Positions 25,486 to 33,819 of a stretch of 46,189 nt of DNA are shown here, in pieces. Position 1 is the stretch's first letter; every line of letters begins with the position of its first letter. The notes beneath the pieces are model-generated. The model was not told where the DNA came from and ran no database searches. It saw only the letters and a list, made by a program, of their open reading frames with translations. The stretch is from Verrucomicrobiota bacterium (GTDB taxonomy: Bacteria; Verrucomicrobiota; Verrucomicrobiia; Verrucomicrobiales; DEV007): the NCBI GenBank assembly GCA_003402735.1, contig QQNE01000023.1, positions 1-46,189 on the forward strand. Direction: 5' to 3'. The position numbers were made by a program, and so were the translations under genes.

Positions 25486-28302
25486 TCAGTCCACAAAGGA
25501 AAACTCGTTCGTGGAGACGAGCGCCTGGGCGTAAACCTCCAGCGGAGTCGCCAACTCGGCCGGCCCACTGAAGTCCCGGCCATAGTCCCACACCTGCCCC
25601 GATTCCGTTGCGGTTTGGATGACCGGGTTCCACGCGAACGAGTCGAAGTCCGTCCTTTCCAGACAGTCGACCCGGAAATCGATCGTGTCGCCCTTCGCCA
25701 CCTCGATCGGCCCGAGCTTGGTGGGCACGGTTTGACCGGGCGGACAGATGATTTCCGCGAGGACCGCGCCGCCGTTCTTCACAAGGCGGAGCCGCACCCC
25801 ATCGCCCTTCGCTTCCGCCTTCCGCAACGTGCCGCCCAACTGGATCGCCAAGGCTGCCGGTGCCGTCCACCGGGCCACCACGGCAACCTCGCGGTTTCCC
25901 GGGTGCCCACCCATCCGGTGGAGTGAGGCATAGGTCTTGGGCACGGATGCGGGATAGGTCTTCTCCACCTGCCATCGTTCCTTCACCCACTCGGGAAACG
26001 GGTGAAATTGATCCGCCCCGGAGCCCGGATCACGGAGCATGAATCCGTAAGTCCAGCCGGACAATCCTTGCCGCCGGGCCTCCAGGTTCATCGCGGTCTG
26101 TTTCTCCAGGAAGGTCGTCCCCAACTTCACTTCGCCGGGAGAGGGATCCCTTGCAAAGATCCGGTGATACAAACCGGTGACCGCAGCTGGCGCGGGAGCC
26201 CCAGCGATGCCTGGCAACGCCGCGATCCGTTTCGCTTGATCGAGCAAAAACGGACTGTTCAGGGTGAAGAGGGCCTGGGTCGCGACCGTGGTGTAGCTCC
26301 GTTGCGCAACGTGGGCCAGCGGACTGGCGAAGTCGAACGTGGTGAACACCTGGGGCAGGTTCTGCCGATCGATGTAGGCGTAAAGCGTGCGGCGCGGCGG
26401 GAACGGGGCCTCGTGAATCTCGACCGAGCGCCCAAACAACCGGGAGTCGAATTGCCCGCTGGCCGCCAGCAGCGAATCCCGCATGCTTTCAAAATCGACG
26501 CGCCGGATGTTGTTGCGCCAGATCAGCCGGTTCTCGGAATCGACCAGTTCCTGACTTGCCTGCTTGGGATGAACGCTCCCCTGCTGCCACGTCGCCGAGG
26601 TGAGGATCAACCGGTGGAGCTTTTTCAGGGACCATCCGTTGCGCATGAACCAATCCGCCATCCAGTCGAGCAGTTCGGGCTGATCCGGCAGCTGTCCCTG
26701 AATCCCAAAATCGCTCGGCGTTCGCACCAAGCCCTGACCGAAATGATGCATCCAGACCCGGTTCACCATGACCCGCGCGGTCAGCGGATTCTTGGTGTCG
26801 ACGATCGCATTGGCCAACTCCAACCGACCGCTGCCCTTGGTGAAGACCGGTGCCTCATCGCCGACCACCGCAGTGAGGAAATGCGGCTTGACCGCCTCGC
26901 CGCGATTGCCCGGATTGCCGCGCACGAGCACCTGGGCGGTCACCGATTTGGGGCGATCCTCCAGAATCAGGGCCCGGTCCGGTGATTGCGGAGAATCCGC
27001 GATGAACTTGTCCCGCTTGGAACGCAAATCCCGGAGCTTCACTTGGTCATCCCGCTCCAACTTGGCCTCCAGCTGCGCGGGCCGTTTCGCCAAGTCGGGA
27101 AATTGCACCGACAGCTTGGCAAACCGTGGCTGGAGAAACTCGGAGATCGATGTTTCGAGCTTCGCCAGAGCCTCCTGGTAGTTGCGATGCTCCGGAGTAT
27201 CGGGCGGGGTCCGAATCAAGGGGAGAGAGGCCGGGGCCACGGAATTGTCGAAGATCCCGTAGATGCTGTAATAATCCTTGGTGGGGATGGGATCGAACTT
27301 GTGATCATGGCAGCGGGCACAACTCACCGTCAGCCCCATCAACCCACGGAAGGTGACGTCGATCTGGTCGTCGATCAGGATCTGGCGACTCGTGGCATCA
27401 TTGGTCAGCGTCAGGAATCCCATGGCGCCGAGGTCCGCCCGGTTGTTCTCTGCGGTGATCTGCTCCGCCGCCAACTGAAGCCGGACGAACTGATCGTAGG
27501 GAAGATCGGCATTGAAGGCACGGATCAGCCAGTCGCGATAGACGAACGCGTAGACAAAACGGCGTTCCCTGCCCCCGGCGGTGTATCCCCGGACATCGGA
27601 GTAGCGGGCCACATCCATCCAGTGCCGGGCCCAGCGCTCTCCGTAATGGGGGGACTTTAGAAGATGATCGATCAGCCGATCCGCCGGCTCCTGGGACCAT
27701 GCGTCCAACTCTTGCTTGGAGGGAGGCAACCCGGTGAGAACAAAGTGAAGCCGCCTGACGAGCGTGATCGGATCTGCCTTGGGGGCCTGGGTCAACCCCT
27801 TCTTGCGGAGATTGGCCTGCACAAAAAAATCGATGGGATGAACTCCCTCGGGAACCGCCTCGGCCACGCGCAGCGGCTTGAGAGACCAGTGATTGCGGGG
27901 ATCCTTGCTGGAGAGGACCGGCCCTGAACTGGACGGCCACGGAAGCCCGAGCTCAATCCAGCGCTGGAGGGAAGCAATCTCATCTTCGCCCAGCTTGGGT
28001 CCCTTTTTGGGCATGTCACGAATCCCCTGGGACGCTCCAGCCTGACGAACCGCAAGCAAAAGGCGGCTGGCCGACGGGTTCTTGAGATCCACCACGATTC
28101 CCTTCTCCCCGCCCTGCAACACGGAGGCTCGGGTGTCGAGCCTCAACCCGGCCTCCGCACGCACCTTGCCGTGGCACTCCACGCAACGCTCCGCCAAGAG
28201 GGGCCGGACGGAACGCTCAAAGAACTCCACTTGATCCGGTGGAAACGTTTGCCCGGCGCAGACCAAGGGCAAGGTCAAGAGACTGAAAATCGCAAAACGC
28301 AT
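25486..28302 (-). CDS. Exported PSCyt1-DUF1549-DUF1553 (PSD1) cytochrome-type protein
   Basis: A 938-residue protein with a signal peptide (FAIFSLLTLPLVCAG) and a single c-type heme motif CVECH (40-44) in a planctomycete cytochrome C domain. RHWMDVARYSD marks DUF1549, and GQGLVRTPSDFGIQG with RLILTSATWQQG marks DUF1553; the last 250 residues look like a beta-sandwich carbohydrate-type domain. Proteins of this kind are abundant in PVC bacteria and are thought to act on complex polymers or in respiration; no substrate is established. Start at 28302 opens the signal; an in-frame ATG lies at 28317. It is divergent from the phosphodiesterase gene (121-base gap). Confidence 0.92.
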   Translation of the reverse strand: MRFAIFSLLTLPLVCAGQTFPPDQVEFFERSVRPLLAERCVECHGKVRAEAGLRLDTRASVLQGGEKGIVVDLKNPSASRLLLAVRQAGASQGIRDMPKKGPKLGEDEIASLQRWIELGLPWPSSSGPVLSSKDPRNHWSLKPLRVAEAVPEGVHPIDFFVQANLRKKGLTQAPKADPITLVRRLHFVLTGLPPSKQELDAWSQEPADRLIDHLLKSPHYGERWARHWMDVARYSDVRGYTAGGRERRFVYAFVYRDWLIRAFNADLPYDQFVRLQLAAEQITAENNRADLGAMGFLTLTNDATSRQILIDDQIDVTFRGLMGLTVSCARCHDHKFDPIPTKDYYSIYGIFDNSVAPASLPLIRTPPDTPEHRNYQEALAKLETSISEFLQPRFAKLSVQFPDLAKRPAQLEAKLERDDQVKLRDLRSKRDKFIADSPQSPDRALILEDRPKSVTAQVLVRGNPGNRGEAVKPHFLTAVVGDEAPVFTKGSGRLELANAIVDTKNPLTARVMVNRVWMHHFGQGLVRTPSDFGIQGQLPDQPELLDWMADWFMRNGWSLKKLHRLILTSATWQQGSVHPKQASQELVDSENRLIWRNNIRRVDFESMRDSLLAASGQFDSRLFGRSVEIHEAPFPPRRTLYAYIDRQNLPQVFTTFDFASPLAHVAQRSYTTVATQALFTLNSPFLLDQAKRIAALPGIAGAPAPAAVTGLYHRIFARDPSPGEVKLGTTFLEKQTAMNLEARRQGLSGWTYGFMLRDPGSGADQFHPFPEWVKERWQVEKTYPASVPKTYASLHRMGGHPGNREVAVVARWTAPAALAIQLGGTLRKAEAKGDGVRLRLVKNGGAVLAEIICPPGQTVPTKLGPIEVAKGDTIDFRVDCLERTDFDSFAWNPVIQTATESGQVWDYGRDFSGPAELATPLEVYAQALVSTNEFSFVD

Positions 28303-28423
28303 GGGGAGGCAAACCATCGACGGCTGATCCTCGCCCGGTTCGCCCCGGTCCGCAACGCTGAATGCGCGCATCGAAAGCTTCCAACCTTGCCCGGCTGGCC
28401 CGTCCATGCTAGCCTTGCGCCAC

Positions 28424-29998
28424 ATGAACGCCATAGGCTCCGCCATTGCCCTCATCGCAACCATCGTGTCCGGGCTCGCCCTGATGTTGACTTGGTCCGG
28501 GAGCGAGAGCGTCTACTTCGACCGCGAACCGATGCAGGGCGACCTGTCCGCCTACGATTTGTCCCAGCTCCGCAACCCCGAACCGATGGAAGTTGCCTCG
28601 GTGGAAGAGGAGGGCATGGAAGAAGAGGAAGAGGACAAGCCGATTTCGACCGCCGGTGTCTCCCCTGAAATGGCCGAAGCCGTGGCCGCGGCAATGGCGC
28701 AGCCGGGAAACGGAAAAAGAAATGAGCGCAAGAACAATCGCAAGCAGCGCCCGAACTCCCCGGCGCCGGCGATGGCGCAAGCTCCCGTTGCCGCCAGCGA
28801 TTCCAGTGGCCCGCGAAACCGGGTGCTCTGGATCAGCATCGCAAGTTTCCGGGGAGACTACATGGAAAAGGCCGAGGCCCCCTTCCTCAAGGAAATGGCC
28901 AGCCAGGGAGGCACCACCTCCTCCCTGATGCCCGTCTTTCCCACGCTCCATTACCCCTGCCTCATCACACAGGCCACCGGCATGCCGGTGTCGTCCCATG
29001 GCATTTCCGGGAACAAGATGCGCGACCCCGAAACCAAGGAGATTCTGGATCGGCCCACCAAGCTGAGCCTGCTCAAAGCGGAACCGATCTGGACCACCGC
29101 GAAAAAACAGGGATTGACGGTTCTGGTCCACGATTGGCCCCTCTCCCAGGAGCAGCCAGGCGATGCCTCCGCGGATGTGTTCCTCAAATCTTTTGACGAT
29201 GGCAAGACGGATGATGTCCGGCTGAGCGCACTGCTGGAGGCTTGGTCCTCGTTCAAGGGGCCGGCCAAGATCGCCCTGGCGATGGCCTCCCTGCACGGTC
29301 TTGAAAAAGCCGCCATGGAAAACGGCAGCCGTGAGGCAAAGACCTTTGAGGCCGTCACCAAGCTGGACTCGGACCTAAAAACGTTCTTTGACAAGCTCCG
29401 CGATGCCTGGCCCACCCTTAGCAATCCTGGCGACAAGCTCTACGTGGTTCTCTCCACCGATCATGGCCGGGCGGACGCCGAGAAGGTCATCAATTTCACC
29501 GACCTCATGGGCCCCTTGGCGGAGCATGTCGAATACACCGTGGACGCCGGGGTCGCGAACATCTGGTTCAAGGAACCTCCCGCGGGCACCACGCTCGATG
29601 CCTACACGAAGAAATACGACGAGGAGTTGCGGGCCCGGATTTATTGGAGGTCATATCCGCGCGGGGAATACCCATCCAATCTGGAGCTGGGGAGCGGCGG
29701 GCCCTTTCTGGGCGACCGCCTCCTGATTCTCAAGAGCGGTTACGCCTTTTCCGAAGCGAAAGGATCCGAGCCTGTCTACAGCCCTTCCGAAACCGGAGGC
29801 CCATTCTCATTCGGCGGCTACCCGGCGAAGGAATCGTCCCGGATGAAGGGCCAAGCTTTTTTCTTCGAACTCGGAGGCGGCGGGCGGGCGGCCGATCTCG
29901 GGCAGGTGTTCGCCGCCCAACTCTACCCGACCGTCTGCAAACTTCTGGGAGTCACCGGGAACGAAGGCGTGACGGCCACGGCTCTGGACGTCGATTGA
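28424..29998 (+). CDS. Membrane-anchored phosphodiesterase/alkaline phosphatase-fold protein, active site degenerate
   Basis: The 524-residue protein has an N-terminal helix (AIGSAIALIATIVSGLALM), an acidic then basic low-complexity linker (EEEGMEEEEEDK; GKRNERKNNRKQ), and a nucleotide pyrophosphatase-like domain from residue 130. Motif order is right (WISI..FRGDY, FPTLHYPCLITQATG, STDHGRAD) but metal and nucleophile residues are changed: the usual IDG is IASFR, the Thr of KTFPN is replaced (LHYPC), and the C-terminal HG is absent. STDHGR keeps one Asp/His pair. It may be a pseudoenzyme. An ATG at 28406 adds six residues. Confidence 0.8.
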   Translation: MNAIGSAIALIATIVSGLALMLTWSGSESVYFDREPMQGDLSAYDLSQLRNPEPMEVASVEEEGMEEEEEDKPISTAGVSPEMAEAVAAAMAQPGNGKRNERKNNRKQRPNSPAPAMAQAPVAASDSSGPRNRVLWISIASFRGDYMEKAEAPFLKEMASQGGTTSSLMPVFPTLHYPCLITQATGMPVSSHGISGNKMRDPETKEILDRPTKLSLLKAEPIWTTAKKQGLTVLVHDWPLSQEQPGDASADVFLKSFDDGKTDDVRLSALLEAWSSFKGPAKIALAMASLHGLEKAAMENGSREAKTFEAVTKLDSDLKTFFDKLRDAWPTLSNPGDKLYVVLSTDHGRADAEKVINFTDLMGPLAEHVEYTVDAGVANIWFKEPPAGTTLDAYTKKYDEELRARIYWRSYPRGEYPSNLELGSGGPFLGDRLLILKSGYAFSEAKGSEPVYSPSETGGPFSFGGYPAKESSRMKGQAFFFELGGGGRAADLGQVFAAQLYPTVCKLLGVTGNEGVTATALDVD

Positions 29999-30056
29999 GC
30001 CGCAGCGCCCCCCTCCGTTTGAACAAAAGTTTGTAGCGGAATTTTGATTTTTTCGC

Positions 30057-30084
30057 TTGCAGCTCACTCACATTTCGATACATT
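30057..30084 (+). promoter_or_regulatory. Possible promoter for the small RNA / envelope operon
   Basis: TTGCAG (30057-30062) and TACATT (30079-30084) are separated by 16 bases in an AT-rich patch after the phosphodiesterase gene. The predicted transcription start, near 30090, lies ahead of a 70-base structured stretch that ends in the hairpin at 30132-30155. Confidence 0.4.
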
Positions 30085-30089
30085 CCGTC

Positions 30090-30163
30090 CTTAGGACAAA
30101 CTGTAGTTGTTTGTTTGTTTTCATGGTTCAAGGCCCGATCATTCGTGATCGGGCCTTTTCCTT
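30090..30163 (+). ncRNA. Candidate small RNA or leader/attenuator
   Basis: Between the possible promoter and the terminator lies about 70 bases with a weak hairpin (ACAAAC 30096-30101 with GTTTGT 30109-30114), a U-rich single-stranded stretch and then the strong terminator hairpin. This layout is that of a bacterial small RNA. The alternative is a leader: ATG 30123 of the envelope operon's first gene lies nine bases before the hairpin, so translation could melt or bypass it. No known RNA family is recognised. Confidence 0.35.
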
Positions 30164-31124
30164 CCCTGGTGTCGGCGACCTCGCTGCGGGGTTCCTTCAG
30201 GGGCTGGCGGCTGTTCTCCTCCTCATCGCAGCGCCCTCCCCGGTTTGGGGCCAGCAAGGCACCGCCGCTTTGCTCACCCCCGGTGCCCCCCAACAAGTCC
30301 CCCTTCGGAGTGGCGACAAATCCCACTGGATCTGCGTGCCCCCCAACCTGGAACGCGGCATCGTTTGGTTCTTCGCGGAACCGGCGGATGCGGGTTTCAC
30401 CGGAACTCTCCGGATCCGCACTGCCCGAGGGGAAACCGGGAGCCCGGTCTGGGTCCGAACCAAGGCAGACGGAGCCGCTCCGGAAGCCTTCATCTCCACG
30501 GGCCCGGATTCCGGCCCACTGATGGCCAAGATTTGGGCGGAGACTGAGCCGGAATTTGATGGAGGCGAGCCCAACGATGAATTCAAAGACGCCACCCAGT
30601 TGAGCGGCGAGGGGAACCGGTTTTTCCTCTATCCACAAGCCGATCAGGATTGGTTTGTCTTCCATCTGGCGCAATCGTCCACCTACCAGATCGCCGTCCG
30701 TGTCCCTCGAGGTGGCGGCGTTTTCCGGGAAGGGTTGGAATTGGGGGTCAGCGACCGCGAACAGCGCCCGTTGATCCAGCGCATCGGGCAACTCGATTCC
30801 CAGGGCACCTGGAAAACGGTTCCATTCGAGCTCAAGGCCGGTGAATATCGCTGCTGGGTTCGGGCCCGAGGAAATCGGTTTTCCCGGTTCCCTCTGATGC
30901 TCGGGATGGAACACGCGGACGGAACCGCGGCATCTCCGGTCCTCTCCCCTCCCGATCCAGCTCCCGCCCCGACGCCGGAGCGTGTGCCCCCGGCGGAGCC
31001 GCCCCGGAACGGAGCCGGCTCGCCGATCGGTCCGAGGATTGTTCTCGGGGTGCTGGTGGGAATGATCCTCTGGTGGGGAGCCGCGCTGCTGCGCCCCCGC
31101 CGAGTGTTTGACTTGACGCGCTGA
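30123..31124 (+). CDS. Exported PPC-domain-like protein with C-terminal membrane anchor
   Basis: A 333-residue protein with an N-terminal hydrophobic segment (LQGLAAVLLLIAAPSPVWG) and a C-terminal helix (GPRIVLGVLVGMILWWGAAL) followed by basic residues, so a type I membrane protein. GGEPNDEFKDATQL then YPQADQDWFVFHLA match a bacterial pre-peptidase C-terminal (PPC) domain, usually a non-catalytic beta-sandwich. The Pro-rich linker (PAPAPTPERVPPAEPP) spans to the anchor. Start ATG 30123 is the only ATG near the signal; a TTG at 30057 is in frame, and neither has a Shine-Dalgarno site. First of three tightly packed genes (10-base gap to the next). Confidence 0.75.
   Translation: MVQGPIIRDRAFSFPGVGDLAAGFLQGLAAVLLLIAAPSPVWGQQGTAALLTPGAPQQVPLRSGDKSHWICVPPNLERGIVWFFAEPADAGFTGTLRIRTARGETGSPVWVRTKADGAAPEAFISTGPDSGPLMAKIWAETEPEFDGGEPNDEFKDATQLSGEGNRFFLYPQADQDWFVFHLAQSSTYQIAVRVPRGGGVFREGLELGVSDREQRPLIQRIGQLDSQGTWKTVPFELKAGEYRCWVRARGNRFSRFPLMLGMEHADGTAASPVLSPPDPAPAPTPERVPPAEPPRNGAGSPIGPRIVLGVLVGMILWWGAALLRPRRVFDLTR
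30132..30163 (+). terminator. Strong intrinsic terminator hairpin
   Basis: GGCCCGATCA (30132-30141), a TTCG tetraloop (30142-30145) and TGATCGGGCC (30146-30155) form a perfect 10-base stem, followed by TTTTCCTT. It may end the phosphodiesterase transcript (133 bases upstream) or a small RNA. It is odd that it overlaps the N-terminal codons of the next gene if that gene starts at 30123. Confidence 0.85.
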
Positions 31125-31134
31125 CAAGGTCACA

Positions 31135-32601
31135 ATGGGGCTCGGCGTGACTTTGGCTGCTTTCCTCAGAACCCTCGGTTGCCTCGCCCTGTGCCTGACC
31201 TGCGGATCGGCGCAACCTGCGGACACCACCCTCAGCGCGAGCCTCCAATGTTCCAAGCCCGAGCCGATCCTCTTTCCCGGCACCAGCGTCGCCCCCGCCC
31301 TCGAGGTCGCTCTCCATCCAAACGACCGCAACGTCTGGGACAAGGTCCGGATTCGACTGGTCGCAACGATGGACAACCGGGAGGTTCCGCCGGAAACGCT
31401 TCCGCTGCGGATCACGACCTCCGGCGGAAAACCGATTGCCACGGGAAAATGGCAGACGGCCTCGCTGCTCGGTCTCGGTTCCCGCCGCGGCACCATTTCC
31501 CTCCGGGTCGCGCCTGAGCGATCAACGGGGGAATCTCCGCTCCTGCTCTCGGTGGAAGCTGAGGTGCCGGGGGTGGTCTCGGCCACGACCGTGCCGGTGG
31601 CGATCCGTTGTGCCGAGTTCTTGGTGACCGATTGGGGCGACCCGGCGCTTCCGGGCGACGACCGATTGATCGCCGATGGCGACACCGCTTGGCTGACCCA
31701 TTACACGGACTCTTCCCGATCCTTGCCGATCATGCCGCGGCTCGTGGCCCGGATGCGAGGGCTGCCGGCGGACACCAAGGTGGAGTGGCGGCTGGAGAGC
31801 CGATATCCGCGACGCGGCGAGATGGACCACGTCCGGTTTCCCGAGGAGGGCTGGGTTCAGCTGGGCGGGGATCAAGACTGGAAGGCCTTCGTCGCCTACC
31901 ATGACCGCTACTTCGGCGGGGATGCCCAGCTCTCGGTCCGCGTCACTCTGCCGGACGGCAAGCTGGCGTTTGAATCGAGCCGGAAATTCCGGATCCTCTG
32001 CCAAAATCCGCCGGACCAGGCCACGGTGCAATACATCAAGAGTCGCCAGGGGAGGTTTTGGTATGCCTGGGCCATCGCCCAGCACGAGAGCCGCCAATGG
32101 AAACGGGTATTCAACCAGTTCAATGAGGGCGGTCGTGTTCCCCACGAACCCAACTTTGGGGCTCCGGACGGCTGGGGAATGTTCCAGATCGACTCCGCGC
32201 GCGGGGCCAAAGTGACCACCGCCGAAGTCTGGGACTGGCGCACCAACGCCCGGGCCGGTCTCGAGGAGTTGGCGACTGCGGAGTCTGACACCCGCAACTA
32301 TTTCCTGGCGATTCAGCGGAACTATCCAGACAGCTATGAACCTCCGCCCGCCACCTACACACCACCGGATTGCGAGACCAGCCTGACCGCCGAAGAAGCC
32401 TCCATCATCCAATGCTACAACGGCGCCGCCGTGATCCGCAAACTGCGCAACGTCCACGGCACGTTCTCCTATTACCGCAGCTGCTGGGCTTTCAATCCCT
32501 CCGCCCCGTCCGGGAAACGCTGGCGTTTCGTCGAGAATCGCAACCGCTACGTCTACAAGATCGTGAAACACGAACTCGAAGGGGAAATGCCCGTCGAATG
32601 A
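31135..32601 (+). CDS. Exported lytic transglycosylase-like protein
   Basis: The 488-residue product has a signal peptide (FLRTLGCLALCLTCGSA), about 260 residues of beta-rich sequence with no named domain, and a C-terminal SLT/lysozyme-like domain from about 300. WAIAQHESRQ places the catalytic Glu at 318, with GWGMFQID at 346-353 and QCYNG at 426-430. It should cleave glycan strands of peptidoglycan in the periplasm. It resembles the transglycosylase part of the metacaspase fusion at 142-2409 in motif order. It lies between two membrane-anchored beta proteins with gaps of 10 and 7 bases, a likely operon. Confidence 0.85.
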   Translation: MGLGVTLAAFLRTLGCLALCLTCGSAQPADTTLSASLQCSKPEPILFPGTSVAPALEVALHPNDRNVWDKVRIRLVATMDNREVPPETLPLRITTSGGKPIATGKWQTASLLGLGSRRGTISLRVAPERSTGESPLLLSVEAEVPGVVSATTVPVAIRCAEFLVTDWGDPALPGDDRLIADGDTAWLTHYTDSSRSLPIMPRLVARMRGLPADTKVEWRLESRYPRRGEMDHVRFPEEGWVQLGGDQDWKAFVAYHDRYFGGDAQLSVRVTLPDGKLAFESSRKFRILCQNPPDQATVQYIKSRQGRFWYAWAIAQHESRQWKRVFNQFNEGGRVPHEPNFGAPDGWGMFQIDSARGAKVTTAEVWDWRTNARAGLEELATAESDTRNYFLAIQRNYPDSYEPPPATYTPPDCETSLTAEEASIIQCYNGAAVIRKLRNVHGTFSYYRSCWAFNPSAPSGKRWRFVENRNRYVYKIVKHELEGEMPVE

Positions 32602-32608
32602 TCTCTCC

Positions 32609-33292
32609 ATGTCCGGCCTCGCCCTCCTTCTCGCCGCCACCCTGGCCGCCCGGATCTCCGCGGCCCCCATCACCGACCCAGTTCACGACTACCTGGAATC
32701 CTTTGAAGTGCGCCGTGGCGAAACGATCATCACCGCCCACCCGGACCTGAACGGCGACGGCACCCCGGACCTTCTCATCACCCGCAACACCCTGCGCAAC
32801 GGCCGCCAGGGGAACCTGTGGGTCTGTTATGAATCGCTCGGCCCGGGCCAATTCCGGCGCATCGATCAACTCCCGGATGGCAACCCGATCGAATTTCACC
32901 AGAAAGCGGTTTCGCTGCGTCCGCGGCGGGATGGCGCAGGTTTGGCGCTGGTCCGTTACAGTCCGGGAGGAGGCGGGGAAGGCCTGCTGAGCGAGATCCG
33001 ATTGAATCCGGACGGGGCGGTGGAGTCAGGCGCGCGCGCGTTCCGGCCGGGAGCATCGGCGGGCCAATACGAAGCACTGTTTGAAAATCCGAAGTCGCAG
33101 CTCGTGTTCCAAGAGGAGGCGTCGGATCTGCTGTTGTCCCGCCACTTCCCCCTGGGCCGTTGGTTCTTCCACATGACGCCGCTGAAGTGGGCGATCGCGG
33201 TGGTGGGGGCGCTGGTCGGTCTGGTGCTCGTCCTGGCGCTGGTTCGCGTCTTGCAGGCGACCCGTGAAAGGCGCTCGACGGTTCCTCGTTGA
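32609..33292 (+). CDS. Exported FG-GAP/VCBS-like protein with C-terminal membrane helix
   Basis: A 227-residue protein with a signal peptide (SGLALLLAATLAARISA), a calcium-binding-like repeat HPDLNGDGTPDLLIT near residues 45-59 as in FG-GAP/VCBS domains, and a C-terminal helix (WAIAVVGALVGLVLVLALVR) ending in RERRST. With the first gene of the operon it gives two membrane-tethered beta-rich proteins around the transglycosylase. No enzyme motif is seen. A role as scaffold or anchor of the transglycosylase is inference. Confidence 0.75.
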   Translation: MSGLALLLAATLAARISAAPITDPVHDYLESFEVRRGETIITAHPDLNGDGTPDLLITRNTLRNGRQGNLWVCYESLGPGQFRRIDQLPDGNPIEFHQKAVSLRPRRDGAGLALVRYSPGGGGEGLLSEIRLNPDGAVESGARAFRPGASAGQYEALFENPKSQLVFQEEASDLLLSRHFPLGRWFFHMTPLKWAIAVVGALVGLVLVLALVRVLQATRERRSTVPR

Positions 33293-33321
33293 GCTTTTGC
33301 CGAAAGCGGCGAAGATGGGCC

Positions 33322-33804
33322 ATGATCGACCCCATTTTGGAAGAACTCCAGCGCAACAGCCGGTCCACCCCGGAGGAACTCGCCAAGCTTTTCCATCTGG
33401 ATGCCGCCGAAATCACCGCCAAAATTCAGGGTTGGGAGGCAGACGGCACCATTCTCGGCTACCACGCCGTGATCGATCCGGAGCGCGCTGGTCACACCGG
33501 CGTGACCGCATTCATCGAGGTCAAACTCACGCCGGAACGGGAAGGCGGCTTCGACCGCATCGCCCGCCGCATCTCCAAATTCTCTCAGGTGACCAGTTGT
33601 TACCTGATGAGCGGGGGCTACGACCTGGTGGTTGTGGTGGAAGACGTGAACCTGCGGGCGGTCGCCCAATTCATCGCGGAAAAATTGAGCACCTTGGAAG
33701 GTGTGCTCTCCACCTCGACCCATTTTCAGCTCAAGGTTTACAAGGAGAGCCGTTTCACCATCCAGGGCGAAAGCCATTCCGGCCGTCTGCCCGTCGTCCC
33801 CTGA
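33322..33804 (+). CDS. Lrp/AsnC family transcriptional regulator
   Basis: The 160-residue protein starts MIDPILEELQRNSRSTPEEL, a winged-helix opening of Lrp/AsnC type with an unusually short recognition region, then LGYHAVIDPER and the RAM/ACT-like ligand domain (VTAFIEVKL, GGYDLVVVVE). Start at 33322 is the ATG that opens the winged helix; the frame runs to 33289. Such proteins sense amino acids as dimers/octamers. It directly precedes an aminotransferase, 15 bases away, which suggests it controls amino-acid metabolism including that gene. Confidence 0.88.
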   Translation: MIDPILEELQRNSRSTPEELAKLFHLDAAEITAKIQGWEADGTILGYHAVIDPERAGHTGVTAFIEVKLTPEREGGFDRIARRISKFSQVTSCYLMSGGYDLVVVVEDVNLRAVAQFIAEKLSTLEGVLSTSTHFQLKVYKESRFTIQGESHSGRLPVVP

Positions 33805-33819
33805 CCTCCAACTGCCCCG

